23,550 nucleotides of DNA. It comes from CAZSNT01 sp964607765 (GTDB taxonomy: Bacteria > Verrucomicrobiota > Lentisphaeria > Oligosphaerales > JABHEG01). The stretch's first letter is position 1; each line of letters opens with the position of its first letter. A program made the position numbers and the translations under genes. Below the pieces are notes generated by a model. That model saw only the letters and a program-made list of their open reading frames with translations, was not told the origin of the DNA and made no database searches. Positions 1-7,419 of the stretch are shown piece by piece. The stretch is from positions 1-23,550 of the forward strand of contig CAZSNT010000158.1 in NCBI GenBank assembly GCA_964607765.1, in the 5' to 3' direction.

Positions 1-16
1 CGGAACGACAAGGACA

Positions 17-36
17 CCCGGCTCGGGAGAGCCGGG
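17..36. other. Perfect 8-bp hairpin beyond the end of the sulfatase pair
   Basis: CCCGGCTC (17-24) and GAGCCGGG (29-36) are perfect inverted arms around a GGGA loop. On the minus strand the hairpin lies about 130 bases past the stop of the last sulfatase, so it could end that transcript. No T-run follows, so an intrinsic terminator is not supported; a dispersed REP-like palindrome fits equally well. The rest of 1-164 shows no gene. GGAACGACA occurs at 2-10 and again at 121-129, and a small palindrome GACAC-G-GTGTC lies at 126-136. Confidence 0.5.
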
Positions 37-164
37 CTACGGGGGCTGCCTCACGAAACTGACCGGTTACGGTGTACGGCGAGGATCGGGCGCTCAAGCC
101 GACGCGCGCCGAGATTGCCGGGAACGACACGGTGTCCACTGTGTCAGGATCCAATCTGTCGGAC

Positions 165-1715
165 TTATTTTCTCGCTTGCCGGCGCTTCTTCTCGGCGGC
201 GAGGTGCTGCTTGAAGCCCTCGTGCGCGTAGGCGACACGCTGTTCGTTGATGTGGCCGTTGGCGTAGTCGCCGTCACAGGCGTCGAGCAGCTTGGCGGCG
301 AGTTCCCGGAGCTTGTCGGGGTGCTCGGCAGCCAGGTCGTTCCGTTCCTGGTAGTCGTCAGGCAGGTAGTAGAGCTGCATGACGTCGACGTGGTTGCAGC
401 GGCGGATCTTCCAGCCGTCGTCAGTAACCAGCGAGGGACCGTGGTGGATGCCGGCGTAGGCGACACAGTCGTGCTTCAGCTGCTCGTCTGTGCGGCCGGT
501 GATGGTGGGCAGGAAAGAGACACCGTCCTTCTCGGGCGGCAGGTCGGCACCCAGCAGATCGGCGGCGGTCGCCAGCAGATCGTAGGCGGCCATGGTGTGG
601 GTGGAGACGCTGCCGGCCGGCGTGTGGCCGGGCCAGCTCACAAGCCAGGGAACACGGGCGCCGCCTTCCCAGTTGGAGCGCTTCAGACCGGACATCCCAT
701 CGTTGCCGTCGAAAACATCGCCGCAACTCTCCGACGTGAACCGCTGTGTGATGTTGTCCAACGGCTCCCAGTTCTTGTCTGCTTCGTTATACCCGGTTCG
801 GCCTTGCTCCCGGTAGTAGATGGCGTGACCGTTGTCGGCCGAGAATATGACGATCGTGTTGTCGGCAATGCCGAGAGTCTCGAGCTCGTCCAGGATCAAT
901 CCCACGGTCTTGTCCAGGCGCAGCACCATGGAAGCGTACTCCTGTTCGAACGGCGTCAGCTCGGGATGGTCCTTCACCGCGGGGTGGATCTCAGGGATAG
1001 AGGTCGGGCCGTGGGGCAACTGGGATGGGTGGAAGAGGAAGAAAGGCTCGTCGGCGTGGGCGCGGATAAAGGCGAGGATCTTCTCGTCGAAGAGATCCTG
1101 CGAGTAAACAGCCTTGCCGGCCATATCCCACCGTATGGCGTGATTCTCGGGCGAGTCGTTCTGCGGGTGTTTGGCGCAGTCGGCATGGGTGTTGCCGGGG
1201 ATGTCGACCTTCTCGCCGTTCTCGAACAGGAACGGCGGGTAGAAGCCGTGGCAGCGGCAGTGGTCGTAGTAACCGTAGTGGTAATCCCAGCCGTGTCGCG
1301 CCATGCGCTCCGGTGTGGTGGCGAATCCCCACTCGAGCTTGCCGACTTCTCCCGTGGCATAGCCGGCCTGCTTGAAGAGTTGGGCAAGAAAGACGTCGTC
1401 TGGTCCTGCCTGGATGCCGGTGTTGTTGATGACTTCACGCACCTCGTCATAGGCCATCTGGCCGCTGCTCATCATCGTATACACATTGCCGGCGGTGAAC
1501 GTCCAGGCGCCGGCGTGGCAATCGTGTCGTCCGTTCAGGAGGCTGGCACGCGCCGGGGCGCAGAGCACACAACTGTAAGCATTGTCAAATCGTGTGCCGG
1601 CCGCAGCGATGCGGTCGATGTTGGGAGTCTCGAACTGCTTCTGGCCGTAGCAGGAGAGCATGCCGCGACCGAGGTCGTCGGCGTAGACGTGGATAACGTT
1701 GGGGCGTTGTGGCAT
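165..1715 (-). CDS. Sulfatase of the formylglycine (S1) type, no signal peptide, variant active-site motif
   Basis: 516 aa, hydrolysing a sulfate ester, probably on a carbohydrate. Seen: metal-binding Asp13-Asp14 in YADDLG; the modification site CAPAR (Cys52, to be converted to formylglycine) followed by LLNGR; Lys126; His235 in LPHGP; Asp294-Asn295 in FSADNGH; Lys345 in GLKRSNWEGG. This is the usual order of the arylsulfatase fold, with normal length. The motif that is normally GKWHLG reads GKLEWG here, so Glu128 replaces the His. The protein begins almost directly with the first beta-strand (PNVIHVYADD) and has no signal peptide, so it is probably cytoplasmic. AAGGGA lies 8 bases before the ATG. 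The stop of the upstream sulfatase is only 12 bases away and in the same frame, so the two are very likely co-transcribed. The substrate is not predictable. Confidence 0.93.
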   Translation of the reverse strand: MPQRPNVIHVYADDLGRGMLSCYGQKQFETPNIDRIAAAGTRFDNAYSCVLCAPARASLLNGRHDCHAGAWTFTAGNVYTMMSSGQMAYDEVREVINNTGIQAGPDDVFLAQLFKQAGYATGEVGKLEWGFATTPERMARHGWDYHYGYYDHCRCHGFYPPFLFENGEKVDIPGNTHADCAKHPQNDSPENHAIRWDMAGKAVYSQDLFDEKILAFIRAHADEPFFLFHPSQLPHGPTSIPEIHPAVKDHPELTPFEQEYASMVLRLDKTVGLILDELETLGIADNTIVIFSADNGHAIYYREQGRTGYNEADKNWEPLDNITQRFTSESCGDVFDGNDGMSGLKRSNWEGGARVPWLVSWPGHTPAGSVSTHTMAAYDLLATAADLLGADLPPEKDGVSFLPTITGRTDEQLKHDCVAYAGIHHGPSLVTDDGWKIRRCNHVDVMQLYYLPDDYQERNDLAAEHPDKLRELAAKLLDACDGDYANGHINEQRVAYAHEGFKQHLAAEKKRRQARK

Positions 1716-1727
1716 TGGTGATGTCCC

Positions 1728-3350
1728 TTATCTCAGGAATTCCCGTACGCGATCTATCTGTGGCCATTCGAGGTCCGGGGCATCCAGATCCGTCGGTTGC
1801 TCGGGACCGGGGGTGCTCCGACCGGTCCGGACCGCCTCGGCCAGGGCCTTCTTCAGTTCGGTCACCACTTCGGGATGCTCCGCGGACAGGTTGGTGGACT
1901 CGACACTGTCCTTCGCCATGTCGAAAAGCAGGGCGTCGGAAGCGTTGATGACCGGCTTGTCTTTGGGATTGCGGCGGCGTGACCCGCCCTTATTGTCGAG
2001 CATCAGCTTCCACTTGCCGCGACGCAGCGCAAACACACCTGCATCGGAGTGATGCACGATCAGACGCTGCCCCAGACCGGGAATCGGCAGCCCCTTGAGA
2101 GCGGGCAGGAAGCTGACGCTGTCCTCGCCCGTGTCCGCGGGAAGGGGAGCGGTCAGAAGTTCGGCACAGGTGGCGAGCAGGTCGGTCGTGCAGATGGCCT
2201 GATCGGACACAGTCCCCGCATCGGCTCCGGCTGGCCAACGCAGGACGAACGGGACACGGTGCCCGCCTTCCCAGGTGGTGCCTTTGAGCCCGCGATAAAT
2301 GAGGCTGGTGAAGTGCCCCTGTTCCTGCATCACCTTGAGCCCGGCCTTCGGGGACGTGCCGTTGTCCGCGGTGAAAACCACGATGGTGTTGTCAGCAACT
2401 CCCAACTCGTCAAGCGTCCCGAGCACTTCACCCACAAGCCAGTCGCTCTCCATGCAAAAATCGCCGTGCAGGTTCAGGCCGCTCTTGCCCTTGAAACGAG
2501 CGCTGGGGACAATGGGTGAGTGAGGGGAAGGGAGCGGCAGGTAGACAAAAAAGGGCCTGTTGGCGCTCTCACGGATCCACTTACAAGTCCTCTTCGCGAG
2601 TTCCGACAGCACCTCCTCCTGAACGAATTCCCTGGCGGCCCAGCCCGGCTTGGCAGGCTGCGTAAAGCCCCGGGCATGGACAGCGTTCAGGTCTGTCAGA
2701 TACTCCAGCGTCCCCAGCAGGCGATCGTTCTGGATGTAGGCATGCGGGTCCATGTTCAGTGAAGCAGAAATGCCGAAGTAGTGGTCGAAGCCCACTGCAT
2801 TGGGGCCGTTCCGGATGGGCTTGGTGGGATCCACGTACTTGCTGCTGATGCGCAGGGACTCACCCCCTCTGTAATCATCGGCAAGCTGCCAGTCCATGCC
2901 CAGGTGCCACTTGCCGAAGCACGCTGTCCGGTAACCATGCTCCTTGAGGAATGAAGCGACCGTCTCCCGCCCGGGCTCGATCAGGCGCGGGCTGTGTCCG
3001 CTCAGCACGCCCCTCTTCATTCTCGTACGCCAGGCGTAGCGCCCGGTCAGGATGCCGTAGCGTGTTGGCGTGCAGACCGACGAATTTGTGTGAGCATCGG
3101 TGAACCTGACACCTTCCCGAGCGATGCGGTCGATATGGGGCGTCGGGATCTTCCCGTCCGGATTGTAGGCGCCCACATCACCCAGGCCCATGTCGTCAGC
3201 GAGGATGTAGACGATGTTCGGGCGGATCGCCTGCGCCGAACAGACGAGCGTGGAGGCTGCACCCAGGAGGGCGATGGAGAAAACGGGGAAGACTGCGCTC
3301 ACGGCGGCAGCAGCGCCGGCTCTGAGGGTGGCACGGCGGGTGGTCTGCAT
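1728..3350 (-). CDS. Exported sulfatase of the formylglycine (S1) type
   Basis: 540 aa. The N-terminus (TTRRATLRAG followed by a long Ala/Val/Leu stretch to about residue 41, ending SAQA) looks like a Tat signal peptide, so the enzyme is probably periplasmic or surface-bound. Catalytic residues seen: Asp52-Asp53 in ILADDMG; CTPTR (Cys93, formylglycine site) then LTGR; the canonical GKWHLG with Lys147 and His149; His277 in SPHSP; Asp329-Asn330 in FTADNG; Lys356 in GLKGTTWEGG. It is therefore a complete, conventional sulfatase, unlike its downstream neighbour. GGGAG lies just before the ATG. It is the first gene of the sulfatase pair, and its promoter should lie in the 262-base stretch back to the hemerythrin or be shared with it. 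A role in desulfating fucose-rich glycans is inferred from the fucosidases in the window. Confidence 0.94.
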   Translation of the reverse strand: MQTTRRATLRAGAAAAVSAVFPVFSIALLGAASTLVCSAQAIRPNIVYILADDMGLGDVGAYNPDGKIPTPHIDRIAREGVRFTDAHTNSSVCTPTRYGILTGRYAWRTRMKRGVLSGHSPRLIEPGRETVASFLKEHGYRTACFGKWHLGMDWQLADDYRGGESLRISSKYVDPTKPIRNGPNAVGFDHYFGISASLNMDPHAYIQNDRLLGTLEYLTDLNAVHARGFTQPAKPGWAAREFVQEEVLSELAKRTCKWIRESANRPFFVYLPLPSPHSPIVPSARFKGKSGLNLHGDFCMESDWLVGEVLGTLDELGVADNTIVVFTADNGTSPKAGLKVMQEQGHFTSLIYRGLKGTTWEGGHRVPFVLRWPAGADAGTVSDQAICTTDLLATCAELLTAPLPADTGEDSVSFLPALKGLPIPGLGQRLIVHHSDAGVFALRRGKWKLMLDNKGGSRRRNPKDKPVINASDALLFDMAKDSVESTNLSAEHPEVVTELKKALAEAVRTGRSTPGPEQPTDLDAPDLEWPQIDRVREFLR

Positions 3351-3401
3351 CGCTTCTCCCAGTATCTCAAGCGGGACTTGTCTCAGCCCGGAGTCAGAAC
3401 C

Positions 3402-3612
3402 TTATCTATCCATGTTTCGCAGCAGGGCGCGGGATTGGGACACTGCGAGTTCGCAGACCGTCTTGTGCAGATCAATGCGTGCGGTGAGTCCATCGGCGCA
3501 GCTTGGCCATCATCAAGCCGAAGTTGTCGACGATATTCTCGATCATGGCCATACGCTTGTCGGCTTTGGCGGCGCGGAAGAAGATGTCGGTGCAGCAGCC
3601 CCTCGGCAACCC
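3402..3612 (-). pseudogene. Coding relic in two frames directly after the hemerythrin stop
   Basis: Immediately after the hemerythrin TAG the same frame stays open for 46 codons (3612 to the TGA at 3474-3472), including TDIFFRAAKADKRMAMIENI and MMAKLRRWTHR. A one-base frame change at the TGA then gives 24 more plausible codons (3476 to the TAA at 3404-3402): IDLHKTVCELAVSQSRALLR. Both parts favour G or C at codon third positions and look like amphipathic helix, as real coding sequence here does. I see no start codon with a ribosome site, and the family is not recognised. It may be the broken 3' end of another gene or a lost extension of the hemerythrin. A sequencing error is possible for the frameshift but would not explain the in-frame TAG. 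The remaining 51 bases to the sulfatase hold only its ribosome site. Confidence 0.45.
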
Positions 3613-4014
3613 CTACACGGCCCCGGCAACCTGCTTGTCGCACTTGCGTATGTGGTTGAGGAACCAGTCCACAAGAAGGCCGTGGAGGCTTTCGAGGTTC
3701 TCGGGATTGTAGCCGTTCACCTCGATTTGCACCTTGATCGCCTCGAGCTGCCTCTTGAAGTAATCGTGCATCTTGACTTGCTCGTCGTAGACGGGGACGC
3801 CGTTCTCGCGCATGAAGAACTCTTCGGAGTCGAGGTGCTCCAGCGCGTATGACTCCACGAAACGGAAGTGCTCTTCGATCTCGGCTTCGTCTATGCCTTC
3901 GTAGCACTTGTCGTTGAACAGATTGAGTCGTCTGATGTACTCTCTGTGCTGAGAATCGATCAGGGGAATCCCAATCTCCAGGTCCGGTGTGAATTGGATC
4001 TCTGCATACCCCAT
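3613..4014 (-). CDS. Bacteriohemerythrin, single-domain, with one altered iron ligand
   Basis: 133 aa, the normal length for a stand-alone bacteriohemerythrin, a four-helix protein that binds O2 at a non-heme di-iron site for storage, sensing or delivery. Seen in order: His23 in IDSQH, His60 and Glu64 in HLDSEEF, His83 in KMHDYF, His121 and Asp126 in NHIRKCD. The first His of the usual HxxxH pair is Gln79 (EQVKMH), so six of seven expected ligands are present. No signal peptide, so cytoplasmic. GGAGG precedes the ATG by about 10 bases, and a reasonable promoter lies at 4071-4099. It stands alone between two larger operons. A role in protecting oxygen-sensitive metabolism is inference. Confidence 0.93.
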   Translation of the reverse strand: MGYAEIQFTPDLEIGIPLIDSQHREYIRRLNLFNDKCYEGIDEAEIEEHFRFVESYALEHLDSEEFFMRENGVPVYDEQVKMHDYFKRQLEAIKVQIEVNGYNPENLESLHGLLVDWFLNHIRKCDKQVAGAV

Positions 4015-4070
4015 GTTCCCGTTCCCTCCTACTGAAACTGTTAGGAGTCTGCTTTCAGCTCGTTGCTAGG

Positions 4071-4099
4071 AAGATAGGGCGGAGTCGCGCACGATGCAA
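4071..4099 (-). promoter_or_regulatory. Putative sigma-70-type promoter of the hemerythrin gene
   Basis: Read on the minus strand, TTGCAT (4099-4094) is followed after exactly 17 bases by TATCTT (4076-4071). The hemerythrin ATG lies about 57 bases further on. The match is partial in both hexamers, but the spacing is ideal and the position fits a gene that has no close upstream partner. Found by eye only. Confidence 0.35.
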
Positions 4100-4128
4100 G
4101 AGAACTCTCACGGCAGACGTTTGACCCG

Positions 4129-4212
4129 CTACTTCATCTGCGGCACCACGATGCCGCGCAGGATGATGCGCTGGCAGAACAGGAACATCACCAGGCTGTT
4201 GGGCAGCAGCCG
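4129..4212 (-). pseudogene. Orphan C-terminal fragment of an ABC sugar permease (MalG-like)
   Basis: About 27 codons ending at TAG (4131-4129). They encode LLPNSLVMFLFC followed by QRIILRGIVVPQMK and the stop. Carbohydrate ABC permeases of the CUT1/MalG type characteristically end in a hydrophobic helix, then QR, a Gly-Ile step and a final Lys, which this matches. Upstream, the same frame runs into unrelated out-of-frame sequence of the neighbouring propeller gene, and the rest of the permease (including the EAA loop) is absent. It is therefore a remnant, on the same strand as and 34 bases downstream of the propeller operon. It suggests that a transporter gene once ended here and was replaced. 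A chance resemblance cannot be excluded for so short a piece. Confidence 0.6.
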
Positions 4213-4246
4213 CCCTTGACACCGATCGAGGGCGGCCCTCCAGTGC

Positions 4247-7200
4247 CTACAGCGGTGCTCCCATGCACAGCACGCGGCCATCAGCGAGAGACACGTAAAC
4301 GCGACCACGGGCGATGGACAACCCGTCATAAACAGGCAGGCCGGGAATGGGTTGCTCCGATACTGTGGCGCCGTCAACGGGCGAGATGATCCGGAGCACG
4401 CTGCCTTCCTTGCCCTCAAAGGCGGCCTGCGACATGATCCAGTCCCCCTTTGCACCAACCACGACCAGACGTTTGTCCGGCCCGGTCCCCGCCAGCGCCA
4501 TGCCGCGCACCTGCAGGTCGCCTGGGGTTGTCCAGACCGGGACGATCTTCGCGGCCGCCCCCCCCTTCTTCTTCCCGGACCGACGCTTGCCCGTAGCCTC
4601 GGCTGCCAGCGCAGCCGCGTCGGTCGGGGCCTTGGTCGCGGCGAAGAACATCTCCTTCTCCCCCTCCAGATACATCTGGTGTCTGTTGCCGGGGGACGGC
4701 GGGTACGTGTTCCTGCCAAAGCCATACACACGGTCGGCATCGATGCACAGGAAACGGCCCGTCGGCCTCTGGTTGCCCGTGCGGGCCCAGCCTTGAGCGC
4801 CGGAGACGTAAATCTGCCCGTAGATCCAGTAAGTCCGGCGGAACCACGAGGCGTCCAGGAACCCCGTAGGCGCGAAGAGATGGTCGATATTCCGAGGCAC
4901 ATTCCCGCCGTTCAGGTCGAACGCCCAGTGCCGCATGAAGACGTGCGTGCCGTCACAAGAGAGTACATCGTTCTTAGCCCCCTCCATGTCGAGGCGCGCA
5001 TAGATCGTGTGAGTGATCGGCTTCTGCTCGTCGCCGTCCTGGAGGGAGTTGATCACTGAGCTGGAGAGTACGTCACCCGTGACCGGGTCAAAACGAAGCA
5101 CGTGCAGTCCGCCGTCGAGGTATGAGGAACGCCCGGCGCAGGCCCAGGCCACACCGTCCTGCACCAGCACACTGCCATGCACGGGCCATACCGATTCGAC
5201 CTGGTTGTAGGCCACACAGCGCTGGTCCAACGGCGCAATCCGCAACCGCCAGACCAACGCGCCCGTGTCCGCTGTCAGGCAGGTCACAGTCCCGTCACGC
5301 GCACCAAACAGTACACGGCCGTGGTGCAGTGTCGGCGGCGAATCCACCCCGCCCCCGGCCGTGTGGCGCCACTGCTCCGCACCCGTCTTCGCATCGAGTG
5401 CGTACACCGTGTGGTCCGCACCCGCCGTGTAGAGCCTGCCGTTGGCCACCACGCACTGGCTGATGCCCGGGGCAACGTTCGTGGCCCACAGCTCCTCGAG
5501 CCCGTCCTTGACTGCCACGGACGTGACACCGGCACGTGCGGCACTGCCGCGGTAGGTCGCCCAATCGTCCGCTCCCGCACTCACGCCTGGCGCCGTGCCG
5601 TAGGCAGGACCGCGCAGCAGACGTTCAGTCCCGGCCGCCCTTCGAGACCGTGCGCCGGCCACAGCCCAGAACCCTGTCAGCTTCCCCTGCGTGTAACAGG
5701 CACAGGGATGCGGCGGCGTGTAGATCAACCCGTTGGCGGGCATGAAGCCGTACAAGCAGGCGCCCCGGATCCAGCTGTCGTGGGTTACACTGCCCGTCTT
5801 GACATCGAACAGCTCGATCCCGGGGAAGCTGGTGATGATGCAGTCGCCTGCGGCGCGCGGAACATGGCAGCGATGGTGCATGATCGCGTAGCCGTGATCG
5901 CCAGTCACCGGGATGCGCCGTTCCTCCTTGCCCGTGCGCGGATCGTAGCCTACGTAGTGGCGGTTGACTTTGGCCAGGTCCGCGCCCGGCCGATACGGCT
6001 CGCCGCCGCTGTCCACGTCCCAGATCAGACCGTCCAGCATGAACAGGCTCGTCGGCACTCTGTAGCCGCCCGCAGCGCAAGGCGCGGACCACAGCTGTTT
6101 GCCGGACTCCATGGCACGAGCCGTCAGCCGCCGGCCGTGGGCCAGGAACACGGACCCGTTGTGCATCAGCACCACGGGTGCCTGCGTGTTGCGCGACTTG
6201 ACGGCATTGGAGGCAATCGCCTCAGCCCAAACCTGTTTGCCGGTCCGCAGTTCCAGGCAGACCAGATCCTTGCCTGTGACGAACACGACCTTGCCGTCAG
6301 CCGCCGTCAGCGTCAGAGAGACCACACCCGCGGGCGCCGTCCGCCACAGCTGCTTCCCTGTCGCCGGATTGAGACACACCACTGACCGGTTTCCGGTCAG
6401 GTTCACGGTCCTCTCCTCGATCTGGAGGCCGGAGCGAGACTTGGGGACCTTCCCTCTGTAGGGCGCCGCGGCACTGACCTCATTGACCACCGCGACCAGC
6501 ATGCCGCCAATGTGGATGATCTCCTCCGCGTGGGCGGTGGGCTCGTAGGTGTTGAGCACCTGCCCGGTGGCGGCGTCGAGCCGCGTGACCGGCGCATCGA
6601 TGCCGAGCGTGACAAACACGCTGTCAGGCGTGGCCACCAGACGCCGGGGCAGCTGCTGCGGTCCGGACTTCAGCGGGAACAGACGCGCATGCCACTCATC
6701 GATGGGCACTCGCCACAGCAGCACGCCGCTGAAAGCGTCCCGCGCCGTGACAGCCCAACGCGCAGGCAGGTAGATGGACGCGGCAGGTCCCTCGTCCATG
6801 ATGGCGAACACCCGGCCGGCCGACCCGACAACAGCGCTGACGCTGGCCATGTTCTCGTGGCTGCGGCTGTACTCCGGCCCGGCCTTCCACTGCATGCTGC
6901 GCGGCTGCGCGACGCGCGTGTCCGCCGATGTGGCAACACCGCTGGCGTCGTACAGGTGGTGCGACCAGTCGTCAACGGCCGCAGGAACCGGCTTGGGCCC
7001 GACACGGCGCCCGGCCACAAGAGCCAGGCCGCGCGGCGCCAGAACGCGATCGATCTCTGTCGACGTGCAGGTGCCGTCCGGATCGACCAACAGGTTGACC
7101 AGGCCGTCGATGTAGGGCAGCGGCCCGCCGCCCCACGGCGCGACAGCGACCTTGCCGTAAAGCCCCGCCTCCCGGACCGCCGCGGCGGCACGCGCAACCG

Positions 7201-7402
7201 CAGCGGTGTCCGTGTCAATCCCGTGCACCACGTACCCGGAACGGCGGCCCAGCTCGAGCATGAACGCCGAGTCGTCACAACCGACAACAACCACTAACCC
7301 GCCTCGGACACCACTGCGAGAGAGCACATCCGCGGCAGTCACACCGGCACAAGAGGCGTGTGCAGCAAAACATGCGATGATGATCGTGGAAAGAACCCTC
7401 AT
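4247..7402 (-). CDS. Exported PQQ-type beta-propeller protein with N-terminal methyltransferase-like domain (paralogue A)
   Basis: 1051 aa, last gene of the three-gene operon. The start is set by AAGGAG 8 bases before the ATG at 7402, which gives a clear signal peptide (MRVLSTIIIACFAAHASCAG); the frame is open further upstream, but that would overlap the preceding gene. Residues about 27-132 resemble a class I methyltransferase fold (VVVVGCDDS, then HGIDTD, LPYIDGLVNLLV, RVLAPRG), but the glycine motif is poor. Propeller repeats follow (LDAATGQVL, LNPATGKQLW, ALDAKTGAEQW). A second propeller begins near residue 614 (DWATYRGSAARAG). HPCACY (Cys567, Cys569) sits between the two. A Lys/Arg-rich insert lies at 939-952. 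Such proteins are known mainly from Planctomycetota and relatives, and to my knowledge their function is unproven. PQQ binding is not shown. Confidence 0.85.
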   Translation of the reverse strand: MRVLSTIIIACFAAHASCAGVTAADVLSRSGVRGGLVVVVGCDDSAFMLELGRRSGYVVHGIDTDTAAVARAAAAVREAGLYGKVAVAPWGGGPLPYIDGLVNLLVDPDGTCTSTEIDRVLAPRGLALVAGRRVGPKPVPAAVDDWSHHLYDASGVATSADTRVAQPRSMQWKAGPEYSRSHENMASVSAVVGSAGRVFAIMDEGPAASIYLPARWAVTARDAFSGVLLWRVPIDEWHARLFPLKSGPQQLPRRLVATPDSVFVTLGIDAPVTRLDAATGQVLNTYEPTAHAEEIIHIGGMLVAVVNEVSAAAPYRGKVPKSRSGLQIEERTVNLTGNRSVVCLNPATGKQLWRTAPAGVVSLTLTAADGKVVFVTGKDLVCLELRTGKQVWAEAIASNAVKSRNTQAPVVLMHNGSVFLAHGRRLTARAMESGKQLWSAPCAAGGYRVPTSLFMLDGLIWDVDSGGEPYRPGADLAKVNRHYVGYDPRTGKEERRIPVTGDHGYAIMHHRCHVPRAAGDCIITSFPGIELFDVKTGSVTHDSWIRGACLYGFMPANGLIYTPPHPCACYTQGKLTGFWAVAGARSRRAAGTERLLRGPAYGTAPGVSAGADDWATYRGSAARAGVTSVAVKDGLEELWATNVAPGISQCVVANGRLYTAGADHTVYALDAKTGAEQWRHTAGGGVDSPPTLHHGRVLFGARDGTVTCLTADTGALVWRLRIAPLDQRCVAYNQVESVWPVHGSVLVQDGVAWACAGRSSYLDGGLHVLRFDPVTGDVLSSSVINSLQDGDEQKPITHTIYARLDMEGAKNDVLSCDGTHVFMRHWAFDLNGGNVPRNIDHLFAPTGFLDASWFRRTYWIYGQIYVSGAQGWARTGNQRPTGRFLCIDADRVYGFGRNTYPPSPGNRHQMYLEGEKEMFFAATKAPTDAAALAAEATGKRRSGKKKGGAAAKIVPVWTTPGDLQVRGMALAGTGPDKRLVVVGAKGDWIMSQAAFEGKEGSVLRIISPVDGATVSEQPIPGLPVYDGLSIARGRVYVSLADGRVLCMGAPL

Positions 7403-7410
7403 GACGACAA

Positions 7411-7416
7411 CTCCTT
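7411..7416 (-). promoter_or_regulatory. Ribosome binding site that fixes the start of propeller gene A
   Basis: AAGGAG on the minus strand, 8 bases before ATG 7402-7400. It lies in the 17-base gap after the stop of the previous gene, which favours this start over the longer open frame running back to 8134 inside the upstream gene. Confidence 0.8.
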
Positions 7417-7419
7417 GTT

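Noticed and set aside
72..1721. 549-codon open frame on the plus strand
   Set aside because: It is antisense to a clear sulfatase. Its Val/Gly/Arg-rich translation has no recognisable motif and is explained by high GC keeping the opposite frame open.
3351..4246. Mobile element explaining the two gene relics
   Set aside because: No transposase, terminal inverted repeats or target duplication could be seen around either relic.
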